Assembly (NCBI RefSeq): GCF_021535135.1
Contig: NZ_CP091036.1
Coordinates: forward strand, 372,001-436,000
Direction: 5' to 3'
From: Antarcticibacterium sp. 1MA-6-2
GTDB taxonomy: Bacteria; Bacteroidota; Bacteroidia; Flavobacteriales; Flavobacteriaceae
DNA: 64,000 nt
The translations under genes were made by a program, and so were the position numbers. Positions 29,666-41,072 of this stretch are shown in pieces. Each line of letters begins with the position of its first letter. The first letter of the stretch is position 1. Below the pieces are notes generated by a model, which worked only from the letters and a program-made list of their open reading frames with translations, made no database searches and was not told where the DNA came from.

Positions 29666-31793
29666 ATGAGAACACTATTAATTATTTTCTTAGGATGCCT
29701 TACCTTTGCGACCGCACAAAATAACAGCAATTTGAAAAAAGAAATCATTCCCCCAAAAGCAGAGAAAATATCTAAAGAACTGGCACACCACAATAAGGTA
29801 AGGGTTGATGATTATTACTGGTTGAATGACAGGGAAAACCCAAAGGTCATTGATTACCTGAACAGCGAGAATGAGTATAATGAGAAAATGACGGCTCACA
29901 CTGTAGAATTCCAGGAGAAATTGTTTAATGAAATGAGAGGAAGGATCAAAGAAGATGATTCTTCAGTTCCATATAAGCTGAATGGCTACTGGTACCTCAC
30001 CCGTTTCGAAAAAGGAAAAGATTACCCTATTTATTCCCGTAAAAAGGAAAGTCTTGACGCACCTGAAGAAATTTTATTTGATGTCAATGAAATGGCCGAA
30101 GGTTATGATTACTACAGCCTGGGAGGATTAAATGTAAGTCCTGATAATAAATTAATAGCTTTTGCAGTAGACACCCTGAGTCGAAGGAAATACACCATAC
30201 AAATTAAAAACCTCGAAACGGGGGAAATTCGTCCTGAAAAAATTCTTACTACAACAGGAAGTTCTACCTGGGCTAACGATAATAAAACACTCTTCTACAC
30301 AAAAAAGGATGAGCAAACCTTAAGGTCCAACCAAATTTTTAAACATATCCTTGGCTCAAATCCCGATGAAGATGAATTAGTTTACGAGGAAAAAGACGAA
30401 ACTTTTAATACGTATATCTATAAATCCAAGTCTAAGCAGTACCTTGTAATAGGGTCCAACAGTACTTTAACCAGTGAATATCGTATTTTAAGTGCAGACA
30501 CTCCTGAGAAGGAATTCAAAATTTTTCAACCAAGGCAAAGAGGGCATGAGTACGGGATAAGTCATTACGACGGATATTTTTATGTGCTCACTAATAAAGA
30601 CGGGGCAACTAATTTTAAGTTGATGAAAACTCCTGTCGAACATACTGAAGCCGTGAATTGGGTGGAGGTAATTCCGCACCGGGAAGACTACCTGCTTGAG
30701 GATCTCGATATTTTTGAAAAATACCTCGTGGTGAGTGAGCGCAACAATGGTTTGAACAAAATTAAGATCACTCGGTGGGATAGTGGAGAAAGTTACTACT
30801 TACCTTTTGACAATGAAACCTATACCGCTTACACAAGTATAAATCCTGATTTTGATACCAATATTCTCAGATATACCTACAACTCCTTGAATACTCCCAC
30901 TTCTGTTGTAGATTTTAATATGGAAACAAGAGAAAAGACAGTTTTAAAGGAACAGGAGGTTTTAGGAGGAGAATTCAATAAAAATAATTACGCTACCGAA
31001 CGTATTTGGGCAACCGCCAAAGACGGCACTCAAATACCGGTTTCCCTGGTTTACAGGGAAGGCATTAAGAAAGATGGTAGCAATCCTTTGTTGTTATACG
31101 CATATGGATCATATGGTTCAACTATAGATCCTTATTTCTCAAGTGCACGATTATCACTTCTCGATAGAGGATTTATATATGCCATTGCTCATATACGGGG
31201 TGGAGAATATTTGGGGAGGAAATGGTATGAGGACGGGAAACTTTTAAATAAGAAGAACACGTTTACAGATTATATAGATGTTTCCCGGCACCTAATAGAT
31301 CAAAAGTATACCTCACCCAAACATCTCTATGCTATGGGAGGATCTGCCGGAGGCTTACTAATGGCAGCAGTTGTAAATCTGGAACCAGCTCTTTATAATG
31401 GTGTTATTGCCGCAGTACCGTTTGTAGATGTTGTTACTACGATGCTAGACGATAGTATCCCCCTTACAACTGGCGAATATGATGAATGGGGTAACCCCAA
31501 TGACAGCACCTATTTTGAATATATGCTCTCCTATTCTCCATACGATAATGTGAAGAAACAAGAGTATCCTAATATGTTGATTACAACTGGTTTGCACGAT
31601 TCACAAGTTCAATATTGGGAACTAAGCAAAGTGGGTGGCAAAATTACGGGACATGAAGACAGATAATAATTTGCTGTTGCTGCACACGAATATGGATGCC
31701 GGGCATGGAGGTGCCTCTGGCAGGTTTGAGGCCTTAAGGGAAGTTGCTGAAGAGTATGCTTTTTTATTGGATCTCGAAGGAATTACAGAATAA
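29666..31793 (+). CDS. S9 family prolyl oligopeptidase, frameshift near the C-terminus
   Basis: Secreted serine peptidase (signal peptide [18 protein letters not shown]), with an N-terminal beta-propeller domain and a C-terminal alpha/beta hydrolase. The nucleophile Ser is in [15 protein letters not shown] and the Asp region is [13 protein letters not shown]. The frame breaks at 31621-31627: as written it ends at 31666, but the next frame continues [46 protein letters not shown]. That restores the catalytic His (DAGHGG) and the normal C-terminus at 31793. About 708 residues. It cleaves short peptides after Pro or, in the oligopeptidase B-like subgroup, after basic residues. Confidence 0.9.
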
Positions 31794-31890
31794 TTAAATT
31801 TTTTCCCTTAACTTTGACTGGTTTGAAAATTAAGATTGCTTTAACGTTTAAGCAGTCTATATTAACCCGAATTGCTGAAAAACTTCAGGT

Positions 31891-32930
31891 ATGAAAGAAG
31901 AGATACAGGTTTATGACAATGTATTGCAACTAATAGGGAAAACCCCTATAATTCATCTAAATAAAATAACCGAAGGATTTAAAGGCGATTTTTTTGCGAA
32001 AGTAGAAGCTTTTAATCCTGGACATTCAACAAAAGACCGGATTGCTCTTTATATCATTGAAGAAGCAGAGCGACAGGGAATCCTTAAACCCGGAGATACA
32101 ATTATTGAAACAACATCGGGTAATACAGGTTTTAGTATTGCTATGGTAAGTATAATAAAAGGATACGAATGCATTCTTGCAGTGAGTTCTAAATCTTCCC
32201 GGGACAAAATTGATATGCTTAGAACAATGGGGGCAAAAGTTCATATTTGCCCCGCTCATGTTTCTGCAGATGATCCACGCTCTTATTATCAGGTGGCAAA
32301 AAGATTACACGAGGAGCGAAAAGGATCGGTTTATATTAATCAATATTTCAATGACTTAAATATTGATGCCCACTATAAATCCACAGGTCCCGAAATATGG
32401 AAACAAACTGAGGGGAAAATTACGCATCTTATCGCGTGTAGCGGCACTGGAGGAACAATTTCAGGAACGGCACGTTATTTAAAGGAACAAAACCCTGCAG
32501 TAAAAATTATTGGAATTGATGCCTTTGGTTCAGTTCTTAAAAAATATCATGAGACCAGAGAGTTTGATACAGATGAAATTTATCCATACCGCATTGAAGG
32601 CTTAGGTAAGAATTTAATTCCCACAGCAACAGATTTTGACGTAATTGACAGGTTCATAAAAGTAACCGATGAGGAAAGCGCCCACACAGCCCGGGAGCTG
32701 GCCAGAAAAGAAGGTTTGTTGGTAGGGTATACCAGTGGGGCTGCGATGCAGGGGTTAAGCAATTAAGTGAAGCAGGAGAATTTGATGAGAACAGTAAGGT
32801 GGTTATTATTTTTCCTGATCATGGTTCCAGGTATATGAGCAAAGTTTTTAACGATAACTGGATGGCCGAGCAAGGATTTTTTGATACTAAAAACCAGGTA
32901 GACGCACAACCTATAGAATTTATAAAATAG
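31891..32930 (+). CDS. PLP-dependent cysteine synthase family protein, frameshift near the C-terminus
   Basis: Cysteine synthase/cystathionine beta-synthase fold. [15 protein letters not shown] opens the protein; the PLP Lys is in [18 protein letters not shown]; the [10 protein letters not shown] loop binds substrate; and [15 protein letters not shown] binds the phosphate. A one-base loss at 32749-32756 (run of G) ends the frame at 32766; the next frame reads [36 protein letters not shown] to 32930. About 347 residues. It may be O-acetylserine sulfhydrylase or CBS-like; the family assignment does not decide this. Confidence 0.88.
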
Positions 32931-32959
32931 TGAATTTTCTTACAGATATATAGACTCAG

Positions 32960-32987
32960 TGCATCCCAAACCGGGATGCATTTTTTT
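32960..32987 (+). terminator. rho-independent terminator of the cysteine synthase gene
   Basis: TGCATCCC and GGGATGCA pair around AAACC, followed by seven T. Confidence 0.9.
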
Positions 32988-33013
32988 ATATTACCTGTAG
33001 AATTTGAATAAAA

Positions 33014-33045
33014 TTGTGCAAATGAGTTGTATTTAATTACTTTTG
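33014..33045 (+). promoter_or_regulatory. Bacteroidetes-type promoter of the alpha-oxoamine synthase gene
   Basis: TTG 33014-33016, 21 bp, TACTTTTG 33038-33045. It puts the transcript start around 33051, which excludes the upstream ATG at 33043 and supports ATG 33067. Confidence 0.65.
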
Positions 33046-33066
33046 CAGCTTACAATAATAAGATCT

Positions 33067-34326
33067 ATGAGAGATTTATTCGACAAAATATATAAGGATA
33101 AAGGGCCTCTTGGAAAATGGGCACAACAGGCAGAAGGTTATTTTGTTTTTCCAAAATTGGAAGGACCTATTTCCAACAGGATGAAGTTTCGAGGGAAAGA
33201 AGTTATAACCTGGAGCATAAATGATTATCTGGGCCTCGCTAACCATCCTGAAGTACGTAAAGTAGATGCTGAAGCAGCTGCAGAATATGGAAGTGCTTAC
33301 CCTATGGGAGCAAGAATGATGAGTGGCCATACAGATCTTCATGAGAAGCTGCAGGATGAATTAGCATCTTTTGTACACAAACAGGCTGCTTATCTTCTAA
33401 ATTTTGGTTATCAGGGAATGGTTTCCACAATTGACGCTCTGGTTTCTAAAAGTGACGTTATTGTATATGATGTAGATGCACACGCCTGTATTATTGATGG
33501 GGTAAGACTACATCTTGGGCAGCGATTTACTTATAAGCACAATGACATGGAGAGCATTGAAAAGAACCTCCAGCGTGCTACCAAGATCTGTGAACAAACC
33601 GGAGGCGGAATTCTGCTCATTTCTGAAGGAGTTTTTGGAATGAGAGGAGAGCAGGGGAAACTTAAGGAAATAGTAGCTTTAAAAGAAAAATATAACTTCA
33701 GGCTTTTTGTAGATGATGCCCATGGCTTTGGAACGTTGGGTGCAACGGGTGCCGGAGCAGGCGAGGAGCAGGGAGTGCAGGATCACATTGATGTTTACTT
33801 TGCAACTTTTGCTAAATCGTTGGCCAGTCTAAGCGCTTTTATAGCAGGTGACAAAGAAATAATGGACTATTTGAAGTACAACCTGAGATCTCAAATGTTC
33901 GCTAAATCTCTTCAAATGCAATTAGTGGTGGGGGCGCTAAAGCGCCTTGAAATGCTGAGGACAATGCCTGAGTTAAAAGAAAAACTTTGGGAGAATGTAA
34001 ATGCTTTACAAAACGGCTTGAAGGAACGGGGATTCGATATTGGTACAACCCAAAGCTGCGTTACCCCGGTTTACCTTCAGGGAAGTATTCCTGAGGCTAT
34101 GGCACTTGTTAAAGATCTTCGGGAAAATTATGGAGTTTTCTGTTCTATAGTGGTTTATCCTGTTATACCTAAAGGATTAATTCTACTAAGACTTATCCCA
34201 ACTGCCACTCACACTAAAGAAGATATTGACGAAACTTTAGACGCATTTTCTGCTATTAGAGAACGTCTTGTAAATGGAACTTATAAAAGACTCTCAGCAG
34301 CTGTTGCAGCTTCTCACGGAGAATAG
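33067..34326 (+). CDS. alpha-oxoamine synthase-family PLP enzyme (KBL / serine palmitoyltransferase-like)
   Basis: 419 residues from MRDLFDKIYKDKG. Fold type I aminotransferase-like: NDYLGLANHPEV, GARMMSGHTDLHEKLQDELASF, LFVDDAHGFGTLGATGAG with the PLP Asp and His, and the PLP Lys in TFAKSLASLSAFIAG. The family condenses an amino acid with an acyl-CoA (glycine plus acetyl-CoA, serine plus palmitoyl-CoA, and so on). The motif around the Lys, FAKSLAS, and the C-terminal ILLRLIPTATHTKEDID support the family but not the substrate. In Bacteroidetes such genes may serve sphingolipid or sulfonolipid synthesis, which is inference. The frame is intact and a terminator follows. Confidence 0.87.
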   Translation: MRDLFDKIYKDKGPLGKWAQQAEGYFVFPKLEGPISNRMKFRGKEVITWSINDYLGLANHPEVRKVDAEAAAEYGSAYPMGARMMSGHTDLHEKLQDELASFVHKQAAYLLNFGYQGMVSTIDALVSKSDVIVYDVDAHACIIDGVRLHLGQRFTYKHNDMESIEKNLQRATKICEQTGGGILLISEGVFGMRGEQGKLKEIVALKEKYNFRLFVDDAHGFGTLGATGAGAGEEQGVQDHIDVYFATFAKSLASLSAFIAGDKEIMDYLKYNLRSQMFAKSLQMQLVVGALKRLEMLRTMPELKEKLWENVNALQNGLKERGFDIGTTQSCVTPVYLQGSIPEAMALVKDLRENYGVFCSIVVYPVIPKGLILLRLIPTATHTKEDIDETLDAFSAIRERLVNGTYKRLSAAVAASHGE

Positions 34327-34342
34327 AATAATTATCAGGCAT

Positions 34343-34372
34343 AAAAAAATCCGCTGAAAAGCGGATTTTTTG
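34343..34372 (+). terminator. rho-independent terminator
   Basis: AAAAATCCGCT / AGCGGATTTTTT with a GAAA tetraloop, 20 bp after the alpha-oxoamine synthase stop. Confidence 0.93.
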
Positions 34373-34440
34373 TTCTACATAAATTTAAGACTTCCTGATA
34401 ATCCCGCAAGAAAACTTATTTAAAACTCTTCATTATGTAC

Positions 34441-34500
34441 GTCTTGTCTCTTGTCTCTTGGCTCTTATTTCCTGGCTCTTATTTCCTGGCTCTGGGCTCT
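34441..34500. repeat. CT-rich tandem repeat block flanked by inverted 8-mers
   Basis: TCTCTTG twice, then GGCTCTTATTTCCT twice, then GGCTCTGGGCTCT. ATTATGTA (34432-34439) and TACATAAT (34500-34507) flank it as an inverted pair. It lies between convergent genes. Related pyrimidine-rich blocks occur at 57400-57475 and 60750-60800. Confidence 0.7.
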
Positions 34501-34515
34501 ACATAATATTTCCGA

Positions 34516-35472
34516 TCAATTAATTATTTGCTGCTGTAACTGCTGGGCACCTGTTCCGCTTCGGTCTCCATCGAAATCATCTTCAATAACTTCATCTTGA
34601 GTATGCATATCAAACCTGTAGGAGAATCCTCCGGCAACCTGCCATCTGGAAGGAGTATTTTTGAAGTTAATTAATCCTGAGACGTCAAATTGCAGGTTAC
34701 GTCCAACTAAATAGGCCACTCCCACGCGAGCAAGATCATCAGCATAAATATTGCTAATTATTCCCTGGTATTCCAAAAATCCGGCAAATTCCGGTGTAAA
34801 AGCATGTGTTAGAGTGAAAATTCCCGCATAGGTGGGATTAACATCGGCAATTTTATCAAGGATGAAGTTGGAAACAAAAACCCAGCCTCCAGCCCAATTA
34901 TTTTGGGTGGAGAGGATGAACTTTGGACTTATCGTACTTTCACCTGGAGAGAGGTACGGGTTCTCACCAAAGGAAAAGTTTGCTCCGGCATAAACTGCAA
35001 TAGCCGGAATTAAGGTTTTCCATTTAAATTTTTGGTTGGCTTTCCAACTATAAAGATTGGGTTTATCGGGTTTAATGCTTCTGGAGGGGTCAAAAATAAG
35101 ATACTTGGCTCCCAGTGTATTCGTTCTAAAATCACTTCGGCTGAATTCTACTTCACTACCTCCCATTAATAGCTTTGTATTTTCCGATTGAAAAGAACCT
35201 ATCAAACTTATTTCCAATGCTTCAAATAGTAAACCATATCTTAATGCATAATCAGCTCCAAGGATATCTGTATCTGTAGCCCTTAAATTATGGTTGTCGT
35301 TTCCATAGTAACCTCCTGCTTCTATCTGTAAAACTCCTGTTCCCACAGAAAAAGCTCCTTGTGAAGCCCCGGGGCGGTTGGAATTAATAGTTTCAGTATA
35401 CTGAGCTTGCACTAACAAACTACTGGCAAACAAAGTGAAAAAAATGCAATAAGTTCTACTGAAAAGTCGCAT
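34516..35472 (-). CDS. outer-membrane protein, transporter of the phenol MetA-pathway-like family
   Basis: 318 residues with a signal peptide (MRLFSRTYCIFFTLFASSLLVQA). Mature sequence begins NSNRPGASQGAFSVGTGVLQIEAGGYYG, and beta strands follow (ALEISLIGSF, YLIFDPS, LIPAIAVYAGANFSFGENPYL, GVAYLVGRNLQFDVSGLINF). This is the pattern of the small beta-barrel family annotated as putative phenol-degradation MetA transporter. A short acidic, Gln-rich tail ends the protein. Function unknown. Confidence 0.75.
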   Translation of the reverse strand: MRLFSRTYCIFFTLFASSLLVQAQYTETINSNRPGASQGAFSVGTGVLQIEAGGYYGNDNHNLRATDTDILGADYALRYGLLFEALEISLIGSFQSENTKLLMGGSEVEFSRSDFRTNTLGAKYLIFDPSRSIKPDKPNLYSWKANQKFKWKTLIPAIAVYAGANFSFGENPYLSPGESTISPKFILSTQNNWAGGWVFVSNFILDKIADVNPTYAGIFTLTHAFTPEFAGFLEYQGIISNIYADDLARVGVAYLVGRNLQFDVSGLINFKNTPSRWQVAGGFSYRFDMHTQDEVIEDDFDGDRSGTGAQQLQQQIIN

Positions 35473-35580
35473 AAATGGCAGGTTTATATTCGACCAAATA
35501 TAGAAGATTTTATTATTTTTTAGGATATATATGCCATAATTGTCTGCCCATAATACTAATTTTGCACAAACTGAAGAGTA

Positions 35581-35853
35581 ATGTACGAAGCTTCATTTGA
35601 AAGTGTTCTTAAGACGGTCCTGATCATCCTGTTGATCTATTTTGGGTTCAAAATTTTTATTAAATGGTTTGGACCAATGATCCTGCAATATTTTCTGAAA
35701 AGAATAGGAAGAAAATTTACCCAACAATTTAATCAGCCGCCGCCTTCAGGATCAAAAAAAGAGGGAGAAGTGGTAATTGATAAAAAGCAGGGCAAACGCG
35801 GCAAATCCAACAAAAATGTAGGAGAGTATATCGATTACGAAGAAATTGATTAA
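35581..35853 (+). CDS. DUF4834 family membrane protein
   Basis: 90 residues. One hydrophobic N-terminal segment (VLKTVLIILLIYFGFKIFIKW), then a basic and polar tail RKFTQQFNQPPPSGSKKEGEVVIDKKQGKRGKSNKNVGEYIDYEEID. Small DUF4834 proteins of this form are commonly found upstream of yfhO in flavobacteria. Function unknown. Confidence 0.85.
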   Translation: MYEASFESVLKTVLIILLIYFGFKIFIKWFGPMILQYFLKRIGRKFTQQFNQPPPSGSKKEGEVVIDKKQGKRGKSNKNVGEYIDYEEID

Positions 35854-35882
35854 TTTTCGATCCTAATAAATTTTCTACATAA

Positions 35883-38325
35883 ATGCTAAGTTCTTTAAAG
35901 AGTGTTCTTCCTCATATTGTTGTTCTCTTTGTTTTTGTGTTTCTCTCCCTTTCCTATTTTAATCCTGTTCTTCAAGGTAAAGAAATATATCAAAGTGACA
36001 TAGTCCAGTATACTGGTATGGCAAAGGAACAGAATGACTATCGGGCGAGAACAGGGGAAGAGCCATACTGGACAGATGCTGCTTTTGGAGGAATGCCCAC
36101 CTACCAGTTAGGAGCAAATTATCCTCACAATTACGTCAAGAAAATAGATTCAGCTTTAAGGTTTTTACCACGACCTGCAGATTATCTTTTCCTGTATTTC
36201 CTTGGCTTTTATATTCTTATGCTGGTCCTTAAGCTGGATTACAGGCTCGCCTTTTTAGGTGCGATTGCTTTTGGTTTTTCAACCTATTTAATAATCATCC
36301 TGGGAGTAGGACATAATGCTAAAGCGCATGCAATTGCATATATGCCAATGGTGCTTGCAGGGATAATTCTATGTTTCCGGAATAAATACATAGCCGGATT
36401 TTTATTACTTGCATTTGCAATGGCCCTGGAAATAGGTGCCAATCACTTCCAAATGACGTACTATCTACTATTGCTGGTAATTGTTTTAGGAATCGCTTAT
36501 TTAGTAGATGCCATTCAAAAGAAGCAGGTGGCACACTATTTTAAAGCTTTAGGAGTAATGGTAGGGGCAGTAACTCTTGCAATTGGTGCAAACGCTACAA
36601 ATTTACTGGCTACACAACAATATACCGGTTTCAGTACAAGAGGAGACACGGGTCTTACAATAACTCCGGAGGGAAGTGAAAAGCCCGCAGCGGGACTTAC
36701 CTTTGACTATATTACAGAATACAGCTATGGCATCGTAGAATCATTTAATCTCTTCATCCCCCGGTTTATGGGAGGATCAAGTTCGGAAAAATTAGGGGAC
36801 GATAGTGCTCTGTATTCTCAACTCCTCCAAATGGGAGCCGCTCCTGTGCAGGCAAGGAATTTTGCTGAAAATGCTCCAACCTATTGGGGGGATCAGCCTT
36901 ATGTGGGAGCACCTGCTTATATTGGGGCCACCGTAATTTTCCTTTTTGTTTTTGCTCTTTATCTCATTCGTGGAAGGTTAAAATGGTGGATAGTTGGAGC
37001 CAGCCTCCTTGCTTTAATGTTATCCTGGGGTAAAAATTTCGCTTTTCTTACAGAAATTTTTATTGATTTTATTCCCCTGTATAACAAATTTAGAGCGGTC
37101 TCTTCTATACAGGTAATTATTGAACTTTGTGTTCCAATATTGGCTACCGTTGGTCTTTATCGTTTGTTTAACGACGTGATTAAAGCTGAAGAAAAATTGA
37201 ACGCTTTAAAATGGGCAACAATAATTACTTATGGTCTCGCGGTTTTGTTCCTATTATTTAAGTCGGTATTATTCAGTTTTAGTGGTGGCAGTGATGCAGT
37301 TTATGTTCAGCAATTTGGAGCTGAATTTGTGCGCGCTCTCCAGGAAGACCGAAAAGATATTTTTAATTCTGATACTTTTCGATCTTTAATATTTGTGCTT
37401 TTAACAGCAGCACTAATTTGGGCTTTTCTGAAACAAATGGTCTCCCGGAACCTGACGGTGCTGGGATTTGCTCTATTGATATTAGCAGATCTTGTTATTG
37501 TCGACAGAAGGTACGTTAACAATGAAGACTTTGTCTCTGCGCGGCAGGTGAAGCAGCCTTTTAGCCCAACAGCTGCAGATGCTCAAATTCTTGAAGATAA
37601 AGGGCACTACAGGGTTTTTGATGTAGCTGAAAGTCCTTTTAATACAGGAAGAACTTCTTATTTTCACAATTCAGTAGGAGGATATCACGCTGCAAAACCG
37701 GGAAGAATGCAGGATCTTTATGATTTCTACATTTCGCAGAACAATATGGAAATTCTGAATATGCTCAATGTGAAGTATTTCATTATTCCTACTGAAACAG
37801 GAACGCAAGCTCAGCTTAATCCTGAAGCTTTTGGGAATGCCTGGTTTGTAGATAAGGTGAAGTGGGTGGAAAATGCCAATGAAGCTATGTTAAGCCTTGG
37901 AGAGGAAGATCTTTCTTCAACTGCCATAGTGAACGAAGAATATAGAGGGTTGGTGCCTCAGGATATTTCAAAAGATCCTTCCGCACAAATAGAATTAATA
38001 AGTCAGCATCCAAATGAATTGCAGTACCGTGCAACAGCAGGTAAGGAACAACTGGTCGTTTTTTCTGAAATGCATTATCCTTACGGTTGGAATGCTTATA
38101 TAGACGGGCAGCCTGCTGAACATTTTAGGGCAAACTACGTCCTAAGAGCTATGACCCTTCCTGCTTAGTGAGCATAATATTACTTTTAAATTTGAACCTG
38201 AAGTTGTAGAAACAGGAAGTTCCATCGCTCTGGCAAGTTCTGTTTTATTAGGCCTTCTGTTACTTGGAGGTATTTGGTATTCCTATAGGAAACGTGAACA
38301 GGAAACTCAGGAAGATCGGTCTTAA
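35883..38325 (+). CDS. YfhO family membrane protein, frameshift near the C-terminus
   Basis: A multi-spanning membrane protein of about 813 residues, related to GT-C glycosyltransferase-like YfhO proteins (involved in Bacillus with glycosylation of teichoic acid). Many hydrophobic segments from FVFVFLSLSYFNPVLQGK onward; the periplasmic loop carries SDIVQYTGMAKEQNDYRARTGEEPYWTDAAFGGMPTYQ. The frame is interrupted at 38163-38169 (LRAMTLPA); the next frame continues EHNITFKFEPEVVETGSSIALASSVLLGLLLLGGIWYSYRKREQE, giving the expected last transmembrane helix, and stops at 38325, 8 bp before the glycosyltransferase. Confidence 0.87.
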
Positions 38326-38333
38326 GCTATAAA

Positions 38334-39624
38334 ATGAGAAAGGTCCTAGTAATTACTTATTATTGGCCACCTGCAGGAGGACCGGGTGTACAGCGATGGC
38401 TTAAATTCGCTAAATATCTTCGGGAATTTGAAATTGAACCCATAGTTTACATTCCTGAAGATCCACATTATCCTTTACAGGATCCTTCTCTTGTGAAAGA
38501 GGTGTCTTCAGATATTACAATTATCAAAAGTAAAATTCTGGAACCGTATTCAATTTCAAAGCTTTTCTCCAAAGAAGAGACAACAACTATAAGCTCCGGA
38601 ATTATTGCAGAAAAGAAAAAGCAAAGCCTGCTACAGAAGACAATGCTTTTTATAAGGGGAAATATGTTTATTCCGGATGCGAGGGTGTTGTGGGTAAAAC
38701 CTTCAGTGAAATTTTTGCATTCATATTTGAAGGATCAGGGAATTGATACGATAATAACAACAGGGCCACCTCACAGTTTACATCTTATAGGTTATAAGCT
38801 TCAGCAGAAATTAGCTTTAAGGTGGATTGCTGATTTTCGGGATCCGTGGACGACAATAGGATATCATAAAGAACTTAAACTTACTAAGCGTTCAGAAAAA
38901 AAACACCTGGAACTTGAAAAAAAGTATTAACGACTGCCTCTCATATTATTACCACCAGTTTTACAACTGCAGAAGAATTTCGAAGGAAAACTTCTAAACT
39001 CCAGTAACGGTGATCACAAATGGTTTTGATGATCGTGGTGCAGAGGAAGTGAAGCTTCAAAAAGGTTTTGTGTTATCCCATATTGGTTCATTACTTTCCG
39101 GAAGAAATCCGGAGAATCTTTGGCAGGTATTAGGAGAGTTAATTTCCGAAGACAAAAACTTCAAAAAAGAATTCCGATTGGAATTAACGGGTGCTGTAAG
39201 TGATGACCTATTGGCGTCAATAAAAAAAGCCGGACTGGAGGAACATCTTCAGCATCGAAAATATGTTTCCCACAACGAGGCTCTAAGGCTACAAAAAGAG
39301 GCGACAGTCCTGTTGCTCATCGAGATTAATAGTGAAATAACTAAGGGGATAATCGCCGGAAAATTGTTTGAATATCTTGCAGCAAACAGACCTATTCTGG
39401 CTATTGGTCCACAGGATTGGGACGTAGATAAAATCCTGAATGAGACAGGAGCGGGGCAGGTATTTTTATATTCAGATACTTTAGTCTTAAAAGAGCAAGT
39501 ACTTAAATATTTTACAAAATATCAAAGCGGGGAATTAACATCTTCCGCAGAAAACATAGAGCAATATAGTCGGAAAAACCTTACGAAAAAACTGGCGAAT
39601 CTAATCAAGCAGGAATGGGAATAA
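38334..39624 (+). CDS. glycosyltransferase (GT4-like), split by two frameshifts
   Basis: About 430 residues. N-terminal GT-B domain: MRKVLVITYYWPPAGGPGVQRWLKFAKYLREF, and later GPPHSLHLIGYKLQQKLALRWIADFRDPWT. A base loss in a run of A at 38917-38923 and an insertion at 38998-39005 interrupt it. Joining the frames gives KVLTTASHIITTSFTTAEEFRRKTSKPVTVITNGFDDRGAEE, then the C-terminal domain with HIGSLLSGRNPENLW and GKLFEYLAANRPILAIGP (EX7E-like donor site). The donor sugar is unknown. It overlaps the flippase gene by 10 bp; together with YfhO this forms a surface-glycan or glycolipid locus. Confidence 0.85.
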
Positions 39625-41072
39625 TCATCAGCCAGTCTTTCAGGAACATGATGACTACCTATTTTGGCTTCGGAATAGGGGCTATAAATACGTTGTTCTT
39701 ATTCACCTACTTTCTGGAAAAGGAATATTATGGATTGGTAAGTTTTCTTTTATCTGCTGCAAATTTGATCTGGCCTTTAATGGCTTTTGGAGTTCACAAT
39801 ACCCTTGTAAAATTTTATTCCTCTTATAAGACAAAAAAGTCCCGGGACGAATTTCTAAACCTGATCCTGTTCCTGCCGCTCATAGTTTCAATATTTCTTG
39901 GGATCATTGGTTTTTTCAGCTATTCATTTTTACTGAATTATTTTTCTGAAGGAAATGAACTGGTCCAGTCTTATGTTTGGCTAATTTTTGTCATTGCTGT
40001 AGCTACTGCTTATTTCGAAATCTTTTTCTCCTGGAGCAAAGTGAATTACCACAGCGTGTTCGGAAATTTTATGAAGGAGGTTTTTCATAGGTTTTGTATT
40101 ACTATTCTTTTGCTTGCTGTGTATTTTAAATTGATAGACGTTCAAACTTTTATTTACGCGATGGCAGGCGTTTTTGTTTTTAGGGCAGGAGCAATGCAGC
40201 TATACGCCTTTTCTCTATATAGGCCGAAGATTACTTTTTCAATGCCGGAAAATTTAAGTTCCATTTTAAAATACTCAGCACTTATTCTTATAGCCGGATC
40301 TATTGCTACAATCCTTCTGGACCTGGATAAAGTAATGATTGAGCGGTATTTGCCAATTGGGGAAGTTGCGGTTTACGGCATTGCGGTATATATAGCTACC
40401 GTAATTTCTGTTCCACAGAAGGCTATGCATCAAATTGTACATCCTCACACTGCCAACCTGTTAAATGCCAAAGACAAGCCTGCTCTTGATGATCTCTACA
40501 AAAGGAGTTCATTGACCCTGCTTGTGATAAGCGGACTAATCTTCATTTTAATAATTGTCAACCTTAACCAGCTGTACCAATTAATACCACCGCAATATGC
40601 AGTAAGTACAGTTATAGTGCTGCTGATATCTCTTGTAAAGCTATATGATAATATGCTGGGTAATAACAATAGTATTCTTTTCAATTCTGACTATTCTAGG
40701 TTGGTTCTTGTTGTCGGAGTTTTTCTGGCTATTTTGGCCTTTGTTTTTAATCTTATTTTTATTCCGGAATTGGGGATCCTGGGAGCGGCAATAGCAACTT
40801 TTCTAGCATTTTCAATTTATAACACCGCAAAAATTTTCCTGGTCCTTCAGAAATTTAAAATGCAGCCTTTTACAGTTTACACATTGTATACACTCATTGC
40901 TACTGCAGGATTAACCGTAGCTTTTTATTATTGGGAATTTCCATTTCATCCCGTTCTAAATATTCTATTAAAGACGGTGCTGGTAACAATAATTTACATT
41001 GGAATAGCTTGCAAATGGAATTTTTCTGAAGATATTACTGCTATAATAAAGAAGTACCTCCCTGGGAATTAG
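39615..41072 (+). CDS. polysaccharide/lipid flippase (Wzx/MATE-like, MOP superfamily)
   Basis: 485 residues, twelve or more hydrophobic segments starting MMTTYFGFGIGAINTLFLFTYFLEKEYYGLVSFL. The pattern YLPIGEVAVYGIAVYIATVISVPQKAMHQIVHP and the second-half repeat IIFNLIFIPELGILGAAIATFLAF are typical of the MOP flippases. It probably moves a lipid-linked saccharide made by the neighbouring glycosyltransferase. Frame intact. Confidence 0.9.
   Translation: MGIIISQSFRNMMTTYFGFGIGAINTLFLFTYFLEKEYYGLVSFLLSAANLIWPLMAFGVHNTLVKFYSSYKTKKSRDEFLNLILFLPLIVSIFLGIIGFFSYSFLLNYFSEGNELVQSYVWLIFVIAVATAYFEIFFSWSKVNYHSVFGNFMKEVFHRFCITILLLAVYFKLIDVQTFIYAMAGVFVFRAGAMQLYAFSLYRPKITFSMPENLSSILKYSALILIAGSIATILLDLDKVMIERYLPIGEVAVYGIAVYIATVISVPQKAMHQIVHPHTANLLNAKDKPALDDLYKRSSLTLLVISGLIFILIIVNLNQLYQLIPPQYAVSTVIVLLISLVKLYDNMLGNNNSILFNSDYSRLVLVVGVFLAILAFVFNLIFIPELGILGAAIATFLAFSIYNTAKIFLVLQKFKMQPFTVYTLYTLIATAGLTVAFYYWEFPFHPVLNILLKTVLVTIIYIGIACKWNFSEDITAIIKKYLPGN

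Noticed and set aside
34441..34500. CRISPR array
   Set aside because: Repeats are contiguous, 7-14 bp, without unique spacers and with no cas genes.
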